DNA of 6,608 nucleotides, taken from NCBI GenBank assembly GCA_903854175.1, contig CAINVQ010000181.1, forward strand, positions 1 to 6,608, written 5' to 3'. This stretch comes from an uncultured Actinomycetes bacterium. Lineage in GTDB: Bacteria; Actinomycetota; Acidimicrobiia; Acidimicrobiales; RAAP-2. The notes under the pieces are model-generated. The model was not told the origin of the DNA and did no database searches. It saw nothing but the letters and a program-made list of their open reading frames with translations. Every line of letters begins with the position of its first letter. The stretch's first letter is position 1. Position numbers and translations under genes: made by a program. Shown here one piece after another: positions 1 to 6,438 of this stretch.

Positions 1-16
1 CAACTCTGAGGAGTTG
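1..16 (-). terminator. Probable rpmB terminator stem, cut by the window edge
   Basis: CAACTC (1-6) and GAGTTG (11-16) form a perfect 6-bp inverted repeat around a 4-nt loop, 4 nt past the rpmB stop codon. Read on the minus strand, this is where an intrinsic terminator would sit. The U-tract that would confirm it lies outside the window, so the call rests on position and symmetry only. Confidence 0.5.
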
Positions 17-20
17 AGAA

Positions 21-230
21 TTAAGCGTTGGCCTTACGACGAACTGGCTTAATGATTTTTCCTGAGCGCAGGCATCCGGTGCAGACGTTCACGCGCTTAG
101 GAGTTCCGCCAACAAGTGCCTTTACGCGCTGGATGTTTGGATTCCAACGGCGCTTGGTACGGCGGTGGGAGTGTGAGACGTTCATGCCGAATGACGGCTT
201 CTTACCGCAGATTTCGCAGACTGATGCCAT
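21..230 (-). CDS. rpmB: 50S ribosomal protein L28 (bL28), zinc-binding four-cysteine form
   Basis: This is a 69-residue structural protein of the large ribosomal subunit. The sequence starts [15 protein letters not shown], followed by the basic [14 protein letters not shown] stretch typical of bL28, and ends in a lysine/arginine-rich tail. Cysteines at 5, 8, 50 and 53 form two CxxC pairs, the arrangement of the zinc-carrying (C+) version. The reading frame is open upstream to about position 311, but the start at 230 is preferred: it begins exactly at the conserved N-terminus and has an AAGGAG ribosome-binding site upstream, while the extension has no family resemblance. It is transcribed away from all the other genes here. 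Length and motifs are normal for the family, so the identity is essentially certain. Confidence 0.97.
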   Translation of the reverse strand: MASVCEICGKKPSFGMNVSHSHRRTKRRWNPNIQRVKALVGGTPKRVNVCTGCLRSGKIIKPVRRKANA

Positions 231-240
231 GATGAACTTT

Positions 241-246
241 CTCCTT
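241..246 (-). promoter_or_regulatory. Ribosome-binding site of rpmB
   Basis: The minus strand reads AAGGAG here, ending 10 nt before the ATG at 230-228. It is the clearest Shine-Dalgarno sequence in the window and fixes the rpmB start against the longer open frame. Confidence 0.8.
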
Positions 247-292
247 TTTCCCGGCCGCTGCGCTCGCAGAGGTCGGTGTAAACCGAATGTCC

Positions 293-323
293 ATTGTAGC
301 ATCGCTAGCAATGACCTTGTCCA
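293..323 (-). promoter_or_regulatory. Candidate promoter of rpmB (-35 and -10)
   Basis: On the minus strand TACAAT (plus coordinates 298-293) differs from the TATAAT -10 consensus by one base. TGGACA (323-318) is a one-mismatch -35 with a 19-nt spacer; the offset hexamer GGACAA gives 18 nt. Transcription would start near 286, leaving a leader of about 56 nt that carries the rpmB ribosome-binding site. The -35 falls inside the first codons of the divergent fakA gene. The spacer is slightly long, so the -35 is less certain than the -10. Confidence 0.5.
297..302 (+). promoter_or_regulatory. Candidate -10 element for a leaderless fakA transcript
   Basis: TAGCAT fits the TAnnnT pattern of actinobacterial -10 elements. 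Its end lies 8 nt before the ATG at 311, the distance expected if transcription starts at or next to the start codon. No convincing -35 is visible 16-18 nt upstream (GGTGTA at 275-280 is the nearest). It overlaps the -10 of the opposing rpmB promoter by two bases. Inference from pattern only. Confidence 0.35.
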
Positions 324-1948
324 CCGTGCTGACCGCTAACGACCTGCGAGCCACTATTTCCACGTTTGCCGAGCTTTTACGCTCGCACAAAGAGGTCATC
401 AATCGCCTGAATGTTTATCCCGTCCCCGATGGAGACACCGGCACAAACATGACCCTCACCATTGAGTCAGTGGTCGCTGAGATGGCTGAGCTCGAAGAGG
501 ACGCATCAATTGAACTTGTCTGCAAGGCAATTTCTCACGGATCACTCATGGGTGCTCGCGGTAACTCTGGTGTGATTCTTTCGCAACTGCTCAGAGGACT
601 TGTTGAAAAATTTCCTGGTGCCAAAGAAGTCACACCTGAACTTCTTGTCGAGTCACTTGAACACGCTGACGTACTTGCACGTCAAGCTGTAGCTCGCCCT
701 ATTGAAGGAACCATTCTTTCTATTGCTCGTGCATCCGCCGAAGGCGCACGAGCGGCTCTCGGGTCAATGACGGAAGTTGTAAGAGGTGCGAGAGATAACG
801 CAACTACTGCACTCGCGTATACGCCCGAGCAACTTCCAGTTCTAAAGCAAGCTGGTGTTGTTGACTCTGGTGGCACTGGGCTACTTCTCTTGATGGATGC
901 GTTCTGTCATGTAGTTGCGAGTGACACACTTCCGATTGCTCCTCCAGTTGAATCAATTGAAGTAAACGTTCACGAAGAAGTGGCCTTCCATGCAGAAGGT
1001 GATATTTCCGATCTTCGCTATGAGGTCATGTACTTGCTGGACGCTGATGATTCCAAGATGACAGCGTTCCGTGAAGTGTGGTCAGGTATTGGTGACTCCA
1101 TTGTGATTGTTGGAGGCGACGGTCTCTATAACTGCCACATCCACACTGACGACATTGGCGCATCGATCGAAGCTGCCCTTGACGCCGGACGGCCACGAGA
1201 GATCAGAGTTACCGACCTCAACGAACAAGTCATTGAAGAGCGCTGGGTTCGAGAAGGCAGCTCAGAACAAGAAGAGGAAACAACCCCGCCGCCAACTACG
1301 TCAGTAGTCGCAGTTGTAGCGGGTGAAGGCGTTGGAAGAATTTTTCGGTCCCTCGGTGTTCGCGTTCTCGTAAAGGGCGGACAGTCAATGAACCCTTCTA
1401 CGCAAGACCTCGTTAATGCTGTTAACGCAACTGGGTCAAGAGAAGTTGTTCTACTACCAAACAACAAGAACATTCGCCCTGTTGCAGAGCAAGTAGCTGG
1501 GCTAGTTGATCAACACGTAACCGTTGTTCCAACTAATTCAATTGTTGAAGGTTTTGCTGCGCTTCTTTCCTACGACCCAGATGCCAGTGCCGCAGAGAAT
1601 AAAGCAGCGATGGCATCTTCAGCAGAACACGTGATTGCGGCTGAAGTCACTCAAGCAGTGAGAGATACAACTACTAACGCTGGGCAAGTTCGAGTTGGTG
1701 ACTGGATTGGGCTCAGTGCCGAAGGCGTCCTTTCAATTGCTGACTCCATTGCAACCGCTAGCTCGAAGCTTCTTTCGGTACTTATTACAAACAATCATGA
1801 ACTAGTAACAATTATTGAGGGCGATGGCTCAACGCCCGCCAACACCCGTCGCATCACAGATTTCTTGACACAAGAATTTCCTGAAATAAGTGTGGAAGTT
1901 CACCACGGTGGTCAGCCGCTCTATCCGTACTATTTCGGTATCGAGTGA
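311..1948 (+). CDS. fakA: FakA-type DAK2-domain kinase (fatty acid kinase catalytic subunit family)
   Basis: In characterised Firmicutes, FakA phosphorylates fatty acids held by a FakB (DegV-family) carrier, yielding acyl-phosphate for phospholipid synthesis; the actinobacterial role is less established. From the ATG at 311 the product has 545 residues, close to S. aureus FakA as I remember it. Residues 37-47 ([11 protein letters not shown]) carry the metal-ATP aspartates, 76-92 hold the [10 protein letters not shown] loop, and 183-190 read VVDSGGTG; together they form the DAK2 kinase domain. A middle domain with HIHTDD (276-281) follows, then a Glu/Pro-rich linker (about 316-330) and a DegV-like C-terminal domain with GGQSMNPST (356-364), PNNKN and GQPLYPY near the end. 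An in-frame ATG at 287 would add eight residues; 311 matches the family N-terminus better, though it lacks a Shine-Dalgarno. The stop overlaps the recG start (GTGA), suggesting coupling. No fakB is visible here. Confidence 0.9.
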   Translation: MTLSTVLTANDLRATISTFAELLRSHKEVINRLNVYPVPDGDTGTNMTLTIESVVAEMAELEEDASIELVCKAISHGSLMGARGNSGVILSQLLRGLVEKFPGAKEVTPELLVESLEHADVLARQAVARPIEGTILSIARASAEGARAALGSMTEVVRGARDNATTALAYTPEQLPVLKQAGVVDSGGTGLLLLMDAFCHVVASDTLPIAPPVESIEVNVHEEVAFHAEGDISDLRYEVMYLLDADDSKMTAFREVWSGIGDSIVIVGGDGLYNCHIHTDDIGASIEAALDAGRPREIRVTDLNEQVIEERWVREGSSEQEEETTPPPTTSVVAVVAGEGVGRIFRSLGVRVLVKGGQSMNPSTQDLVNAVNATGSREVVLLPNNKNIRPVAEQVAGLVDQHVTVVPTNSIVEGFAALLSYDPDASAAENKAAMASSAEHVIAAEVTQAVRDTTTNAGQVRVGDWIGLSAEGVLSIADSIATASSKLLSVLITNNHELVTIIEGDGSTPANTRRITDFLTQEFPEISVEVHHGGQPLYPYYFGIE

Positions 1949-4155
1949 GCGACGCGGCGCAGCGCCGATTGCGTCAGCTGAATGACGTTGAAGTTGCCAA
2001 ACTGCGACATGTCGGAGAAAAGCGCACCGCTGCACTGAGTTCAATCGGTATTGAAAGTGTTTTTGATTTACTCACGGTATATCCGCGTCGCTACATAGAC
2101 CGGACCAAAAGAGTCGACCTCAGTGATCTCTCCGTTGGAGAAGAAGCAGCAGTGTTTGGCGAAGTGAAAAAAATCAGCAGTCGTCGCACTAAACAAGGCA
2201 AAGTCATGGTGGAGGCAACCGTTAGCGATGACGGTGATTCATTCAAGGTTGTCTTCTTTAATCAGCCATGGCGTGACAAGCAACTACCAGTCGGTGTCCA
2301 AGCACTTTTCTTTGGAAAAGTAACTGACTACAAAGGTCAGCGACAAATGACGAATCCTGTGGTTGACGTAATTGTTGGAGCCACTGGTATTGAGCGTGAT
2401 GCATCTCGCGTTGGTCGTGTTGTTCCGATTTATCCATCTTCAGGTAAAGCCGGTCTTACGAGTTGGGAAATTGGAGGGTTTATAGAAGAGTCACTTCGAC
2501 GAGCTGGCCCACTTCTTGATCCTGTTCCAACTGCATCGCTCACAAAGTTCGGCCTAATTGACCGCACGGCATCCATATGGGGGATTCACCTTCCAGGAGA
2601 GCTAAGCGATGTTGCACCAGCGCGTCGTCGACTTGCCTTTGACGAACTACTTCGACTCCAGCTCCTGCTCGCGCTTCGACGACGCAAACTTGAAATGACT
2701 TCTGCAGGGATCGCTCATCCAATTGGTGAATACGACTTGAGTGTCTCACCGGGAGCGCTGAGGGATCCCTCATCATCGCTTGTTCGTCAATTTCTCGGTG
2801 GCCACAGATTTGAATTAACCGGAGCCCAGAGAAGAGTCCTTCACGAAATTGCGAGTGATATGTCTTCGCCAATGCCAATGCACCGACTGCTTCAGGGAGA
2901 CGTTGGTTCAGGAAAAACAGTTGTAGCTCTCACCGCGCTTCTCGCAGCGATTGATGGCGAAAGGCAAGGGGCATTAATGGCTCCAACGGAAGTACTCGCA
3001 GAACAACACGTGGCATCTATTCGTAGAGACCTCGAAGGTCTCACCAAGAATGATCAAGCAGTTCTTGGCGGGGTTCGACCTCTCTCAATTCAGCTGCTCT
3101 CTGGAAAGCTTCGCGCCAAAGAACGGCAATTCGTTATTGACGGACTTCTCGATGGGTCAATTGATTTAGTTGTTGGGACACACGCGCTGCTCACTGATGA
3201 TGTTCGCTTTAAAGCACTTGGCGCTGTTGTAATTGATGAGCAGCACCGGTTTGGTGTTGAACAAAGAGCAGCACTTCGCGAAAAGGGTCGTGAACGCTCG
3301 CTAGAACAAGCGGACCCTGATCTCTTGGTCATGACTGCAACACCAATTCCACGCACCGCGGCAATGGTGTTATTCGGCGATCTTGATCGATCAGTGCTCG
3401 ATGAGATGCCCGGAGGAAGACTTCCCATTAAGACTCAGTGGTCTAACACTGATGAAGCAGTTGCTGCTTGCTGGCAGCACGTGCGTGATGAAGTTGCCCA
3501 GGGAAGACGGGCATACGTTATTTGCCCATTAGTAGAGGGCACAGAAAAAATTGAAGCGACGAGTGCCGTCGAAGAACGAAATCGATTAGCACTAGAAGAA
3601 CTTCGAGGTCTGAGCGTTGGTCTCTTACATGGTCAGATGAAGAGTCAAGAAAAAGAACAGATCATGCAAGAGTTTCGCAATGGAGATATTCAGGTCCTCG
3701 TTGCAACGGTGGTTATTGAAGTTGGCGTTGATGTGCCTGAAGCAAGCGTGATTGTTATTGAAGATGCATGGCGATTTGGGCTTGCTCAACTTCACCAGCT
3801 GCGAGGTCGCGTAGGTCGAAGTGATAATCAGAGCTTCTGTTACGTACTTGGCACGCCTCCAAGTGAAGATGGACAAAAACGAATTGAAGCACTCGTGAGC
3901 TCAAATGATGGATTTGCACTCGCTGAGATTGACCTCGACATTAGAGGTGAGGGAACACTCCTTGGTTCTCGCCAGCGTGGCAGAAGTGATTTGCAACTGG
4001 CATCGCTTAAAAATGACGAGGATCTTCTGATTGCTGCCCAAGAAGTTGCTACGTCAATGGTTACTTCAAATGGACTTGAGGGTGAGCCAGAAATGGTTGA
4101 TGAACTTCGCCTTTTCATTGACCAAGAAGAAGCCGACTTCCTATTTAAGTCATAG
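1945..4155 (+). CDS. recG: ATP-dependent DNA helicase RecG
   Basis: RecG is a double-stranded DNA translocase that remodels stalled replication forks, D-loops and R-loops. The 736-residue product has the full architecture: an N-terminal helix-hairpin-helix-like and wedge (OB-fold) region at about 20-160, then two helicase lobes. Visible motifs are Walker A GDVGSGKT (318-325), APTEVLAEQH (346-355), GTHALL (411-416), the DEAH-box variant DEQH (431-434), TATPIPR (464-470), LHGQM (561-565), ATVVIEVGVDVP (587-598) and QLRGRVGR (618-625). The RecG-specific TRG region follows, with DLDIRGEG and LLGSRQRG (663-679). The GTG start overlaps the fakA stop by 4 nt and has no clear Shine-Dalgarno, so it is probably translated by coupling. 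All catalytic motifs are intact and length is close to that of actinobacterial RecG. Confidence 0.97.
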   Translation: MSDAAQRRLRQLNDVEVAKLRHVGEKRTAALSSIGIESVFDLLTVYPRRYIDRTKRVDLSDLSVGEEAAVFGEVKKISSRRTKQGKVMVEATVSDDGDSFKVVFFNQPWRDKQLPVGVQALFFGKVTDYKGQRQMTNPVVDVIVGATGIERDASRVGRVVPIYPSSGKAGLTSWEIGGFIEESLRRAGPLLDPVPTASLTKFGLIDRTASIWGIHLPGELSDVAPARRRLAFDELLRLQLLLALRRRKLEMTSAGIAHPIGEYDLSVSPGALRDPSSSLVRQFLGGHRFELTGAQRRVLHEIASDMSSPMPMHRLLQGDVGSGKTVVALTALLAAIDGERQGALMAPTEVLAEQHVASIRRDLEGLTKNDQAVLGGVRPLSIQLLSGKLRAKERQFVIDGLLDGSIDLVVGTHALLTDDVRFKALGAVVIDEQHRFGVEQRAALREKGRERSLEQADPDLLVMTATPIPRTAAMVLFGDLDRSVLDEMPGGRLPIKTQWSNTDEAVAACWQHVRDEVAQGRRAYVICPLVEGTEKIEATSAVEERNRLALEELRGLSVGLLHGQMKSQEKEQIMQEFRNGDIQVLVATVVIEVGVDVPEASVIVIEDAWRFGLAQLHQLRGRVGRSDNQSFCYVLGTPPSEDGQKRIEALVSSNDGFALAEIDLDIRGEGTLLGSRQRGRSDLQLASLKNDEDLLIAAQEVATSMVTSNGLEGEPEMVDELRLFIDQEEADFLFKS

Positions 4156-4164
4156 TCTCAAAAA

Positions 4165-4187
4165 GCGCCTACCCTTAGAGGGTGCGC
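4165..4187. other. Stem-loop enclosing the rsmD start codon
   Basis: GCGC (4165-4168) pairs with GCGC (4184-4187), and ACCCT (4171-4175) pairs with AGGGT (4179-4183), around a TAG loop with a two-base CT bulge, giving nine base pairs. The GTG start of rsmD (4182-4184) lies inside the right arm. Read on the minus strand, the stem is followed by five T residues (4164-4160), resembling an intrinsic terminator, although no minus-strand gene leads into it. Overlapping the same bases, TACCCT (4170-4175) could serve as a TAnnnT -10 six bases before the start codon. These readings are alternatives and none is proven. Confidence 0.4.
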
Positions 4188-4709
4188 GTAATTGGTGGAA
4201 CAGCTCGAGGACGAGCGTTAAAGGCAAAAATTCCGCCATCGGTGCGTCCAACAACGGACTTCGCTCGAGAAGCAATTTTCTCAATGCTCGAAAGTCGCGG
4301 CGGACTGTACGACTTAGTTGTTGCTGATCTCTACTGCGGTACTGGTGCAATGGGCATCGAAGCACTTTCTCGTGGTGCCGCCAAGGTTTATTTTGTTGAC
4401 TCAGATCCTGAATGCTTGGCCGCTGCAAAATTCAACCTCGAACCACTTAACCTCGAAGGTGAGGCAGTTTTCATTAGATCCACGTTGCCAGTGTGGCAGC
4501 CACCAAGTGACCTAGACCTCATACTGGCCGACCCCCCATATGGCCCCATTGATTTGCCTGGGGTTTTGAAAGATGTAACCGCAACAAGGGCTGTCATTGA
4601 GAATGATCGCCATATGGATGCGCCAGAGGGATGGATCGTTGCGAAAACCAAGCGATACGGCACTACGCTCGTAACGTTGTTAGAAACACAGGAAGGTGAA
4701 GGCGAATGA
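4182..4709 (+). CDS. rsmD: 16S rRNA (guanine(966)-N(2))-methyltransferase RsmD
   Basis: RsmD uses S-adenosylmethionine to methylate N2 of G966 in 16S rRNA within the small subunit. The 175-residue product begins MRVIGGTARGR, the hallmark RsmD N-terminus, which supports the GTG start although there is no properly spaced Shine-Dalgarno. RPTTDFAREAIFS (22-34) matches the conserved substrate-side motif. The Rossmann methyltransferase fold shows the SAM loop DLYCGTGAMG (49-58), an acidic residue for the ribose at D73, and the catalytic DPPY (117-120). Length is slightly below the usual 180-200 residues, with nothing essential missing. It follows recG after 26 nt and overlaps coaD by ATGA; an rsmD-coaD pair is very common in bacteria. 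A stem-loop covers its start codon. Confidence 0.95.
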   Translation: MRVIGGTARGRALKAKIPPSVRPTTDFAREAIFSMLESRGGLYDLVVADLYCGTGAMGIEALSRGAAKVYFVDSDPECLAAAKFNLEPLNLEGEAVFIRSTLPVWQPPSDLDLILADPPYGPIDLPGVLKDVTATRAVIENDRHMDAPEGWIVAKTKRYGTTLVTLLETQEGEGE

Positions 4710-5194
4710 CCACAGTTGGACTAATTCCTGGATCATTCGATCCTTTCCATAACGGACACCTTGAAGTGGTGGAGCGCGCCTCTCACATTTTCGATGAAAT
4801 CGTAGTCGCCGCAATTCGTAATCCACAGAAGTCCGAAGCCCTCTTTGACCTTGATGAGCGTCGCGACATGATTGTTGAATCATGTGCTCACATTAAAAAT
4901 GTAAGTGTTGTTTCGATTGCAACCCTGCTTGTAAACGTTGCTCGTGATGTAAACGCCACGGCAATTGTTAAAGGACTGAGAGCAGTTTCTGACTTTGAGA
5001 GTGAACTACAAATGGCTCAAATGAACCGTTCGCTATCGGGCGTTGAAACACTCTTTATTCCAACAAGTTCAAGTCACTCGTTTATTGCATCAAAGCTGTT
5101 GCGTGAAGTAGCTCGCTATGGTGGAGACGTCGCAGCATTTGTTCCAGCCAACGTAAAGAAGCAACTCGATATTAAGTTTCCAAAGGGGTCATAA
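4706..5194 (+). CDS. coaD: Phosphopantetheine adenylyltransferase (PPAT)
   Basis: CoaD transfers AMP from ATP to 4'-phosphopantetheine, making dephospho-CoA and pyrophosphate, the penultimate step of coenzyme A synthesis in the cytosol. The 162-residue product has the class I nucleotidyltransferase signature GSFDPFHNGH (9-18), Lys42 in the NPQK segment, KGLR (89-92), the QMAQMNRSL helix (102-110) and HSFIASKLLREVA (124-136), all at expected spacing; E. coli CoaD is of similar size. A GGAAGG ribosome-binding site (4691-4696) sits 9 nt before the ATG, which overlaps the rsmD stop. Residue 99 is Ser in DFESE, where E. coli and M. tuberculosis have DFEYE as I recall. The stop shares one base with the next start (TAATG). 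Confidence 0.96.
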   Translation: MTTVGLIPGSFDPFHNGHLEVVERASHIFDEIVVAAIRNPQKSEALFDLDERRDMIVESCAHIKNVSVVSIATLLVNVARDVNATAIVKGLRAVSDFESELQMAQMNRSLSGVETLFIPTSSSHSFIASKLLREVARYGGDVAAFVPANVKKQLDIKFPKGS

Positions 5195-5844
5195 TGACAT
5201 CATTTGAGGACTACAACTTGGGCGATGATTTTTTGCAACCCGAGGGTAATCACGTTCGTCGCGACATTGAAGCTGACCTACGAGAGCTTGAAGAAATAAT
5301 CACTCACGCCAAGCAGATGCCGCTATCGAGCTCTGCGCTTGTTCAGCGTGAAGAAGTGCTCGCAATTATCCAGGACGCGCTCAATAACCTTCCTGAAGAA
5401 ATTCGCCAAGCCCGTTGGGCACTTCGCGACCGTGAAGAACTCATGGCTACTGAGCAGCAAAAGGCTCAGCAGCTAATGGATCAAGTGCGTGCTGAAGCCG
5501 CACGCATGGTTGACAAAACAGAAATTGTTCGCCAGTCAAGAATTCAAGCTGACAAAATTATTTCTGATGCGCAAGCAACCGCTCGCAAGATGATCAACGA
5601 AGCTGAAGACTTTATTGATGGCAAGCTCGGTGGTTTTGAAATTGTTCTTGATCGACTCCTACGTACCGTGAAGTCTGGTCGTGAGCGAATGGGTGCGCAA
5701 GGAATGCCACTTTCACTCGCCGGTGAAGAGCCAGGGCCAGATGAATTCTTCATGCCACCACCTGCACAACCCGCGCTAAGTGAAGACTCTTTCGAAGAGA
5801 CATATGAAACACGTCAGTCCCACTTCGATCAGGATTCCTTTTAA
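5194..5844 (+). CDS. SepIVA/DivIVA-like coiled-coil protein (probable septation or cell-wall growth factor)
   Basis: This 216-residue cytosolic protein has no enzyme motif and no signal peptide or membrane segment. A conserved-looking block at about 24-80 (ending in a proline-containing NNLPEEIRQA stretch) is followed by a long alanine/glutamate-rich helix at about 80-145. That helix has an 11-residue-like periodicity (ADKIISDAQ at 119, ARKMINEAE at 130), as in DivIVA-family and ATP-synthase-b-like coiled coils. The layout resembles mycobacterial SepIVA (Rv2927c), an essential septum and polar-growth protein that is also encoded beside a DUF177 gene. The tail from about 170 is acidic, proline-rich and probably disordered, ending FDQDSF. 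An AAAGGGG ribosome-binding site lies 6 nt before the ATG. The family match is by eye, so the exact cellular role is inferred. Confidence 0.75.
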   Translation: MTSFEDYNLGDDFLQPEGNHVRRDIEADLRELEEIITHAKQMPLSSSALVQREEVLAIIQDALNNLPEEIRQARWALRDREELMATEQQKAQQLMDQVRAEAARMVDKTEIVRQSRIQADKIISDAQATARKMINEAEDFIDGKLGGFEIVLDRLLRTVKSGRERMGAQGMPLSLAGEEPGPDEFFMPPPAQPALSEDSFEETYETRQSHFDQDSF

Positions 5845-5849
5845 CGATC

Positions 5850-6404
5850 GTGGCATCATCATTTCTCGTCCCAGTGGCGTTGCTCCTACACGACGTTCCG
5901 TCATCAATTGACATCTCGATCAATGCTCCATTCGATGAGAAGAAGGAATTCCTTCCTCGTGGTCGAGCTGAAACCGATGTTGATAGCGACGCAGAGCTAA
6001 AGATCAATGTCAAGCTGCAGAGCTTTAGCGGTGGGCTTCACGCACGCGGTGAGGTGGAAGCTCCCTGGCACGGCATTTGTCGCAGGTGCTCTATTGAGGT
6101 TCTTGGCGTTTCCAAGGTCACAGTCAGCGAGCGATTCGTTGACGAACGTGCTCCCGGAGATGAAGATGCCTACTTAATCGAGAACGATTTTGTTGACTTA
6201 GCGCCGATGGCCCATGATGCGATTCTTCTTGATTTGCCCCTTGCCCCGCTCTGCAAAGAGGACTGCAAGGGACTATGTCCGTACTGTGGAATCGACCGAA
6301 ATGAAGCCACTTGCGAGTGTCAGGGCCCAGTAGACCCGCGCTGGGCTACACTAGACAACCTGCGATTCATTGACCTTCCGTCAAGTGAGTCCGAAGAAAA
6401 TTGA
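5850..6404 (+). CDS. yceD: DUF177 / YceD family protein, linked to 23S rRNA accumulation
   Basis: DUF177 proteins are encoded just upstream of rpmF in most bacteria and have been tied to 23S rRNA maturation or accumulation; the biochemical activity is not settled. The 184-residue product shows the family layout: an N-terminal beta-rich part, the CRRC pair (C77, C80) after a GEVEAPWHG stretch, an acidic middle, then the LCKEDCKGLCPYCG zinc-ribbon-like block (C135, C139, C143, C146), followed by NEATCEC (C155, C157) and DPRWATL (162-168). The GTG start lies 5 nt after the previous stop and has no good Shine-Dalgarno; an in-frame TGA at 5805-5807 limits any extension, so coupling to the upstream gene is likely. 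Pairing with rpmF supports the call. Confidence 0.9.
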   Translation: MASSFLVPVALLLHDVPSSIDISINAPFDEKKEFLPRGRAETDVDSDAELKINVKLQSFSGGLHARGEVEAPWHGICRRCSIEVLGVSKVTVSERFVDERAPGDEDAYLIENDFVDLAPMAHDAILLDLPLAPLCKEDCKGLCPYCGIDRNEATCECQGPVDPRWATLDNLRFIDLPSSESEEN

Positions 6405-6420
6405 CGGCAAACACCGTTAA
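6401..6420 (+). other. Small stem-loop between yceD and rpmF
   Basis: TTGACGG (6401-6407) can pair with CCGTTAA (6414-6420), including one G-U pair, around a CAAACA loop. The left arm contains the yceD stop codon (6402-6404), and the rpmF ribosome-binding region begins a few bases later. It has no following U-tract, so it is not an intrinsic terminator. It could be a processing or attenuation element, or chance. Confidence 0.25.
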
Positions 6421-6438
6421 CGTTGAAAGAGAAGATCG

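Noticed and set aside
231..311. N-terminal extension of rpmB to 96 residues
   Set aside because: The added residues do not resemble bL28, and the strong ribosome-binding site at 241-246 directs the start at 230.
1126..1473. Minus-strand open frame of 115 codons inside fakA
   Set aside because: It lies antisense to a fully supported gene, is rich in Ser, Arg and Pro as shadow frames are, and shows no motif or ribosome-binding site that I can support.
1945..1948. GTGA at the fakA/recG junction as a frameshift or gene fusion
   Set aside because: Both proteins are complete with normal ends ([12 protein letters not shown] and a normal RecG N-terminus), so this is an ordinary stop-start overlap.
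2540..3428. Two minus-strand open frames of 112 codons inside recG
   Set aside because: Both are opposite intact RecG helicase coding sequence and have no recognisable domains.
4031..4327. Plus-strand open frame bridging recG and rsmD
   Set aside because: It overlaps both genes out of frame, and the basic, low-complexity product has no family resemblance.
6401..6429. TTGACG as a -35 for a separate rpmF promoter
   Set aside because: No TAnnnT-like -10 lies 16-18 nt downstream; the nearest hexamer is TGAAAG.
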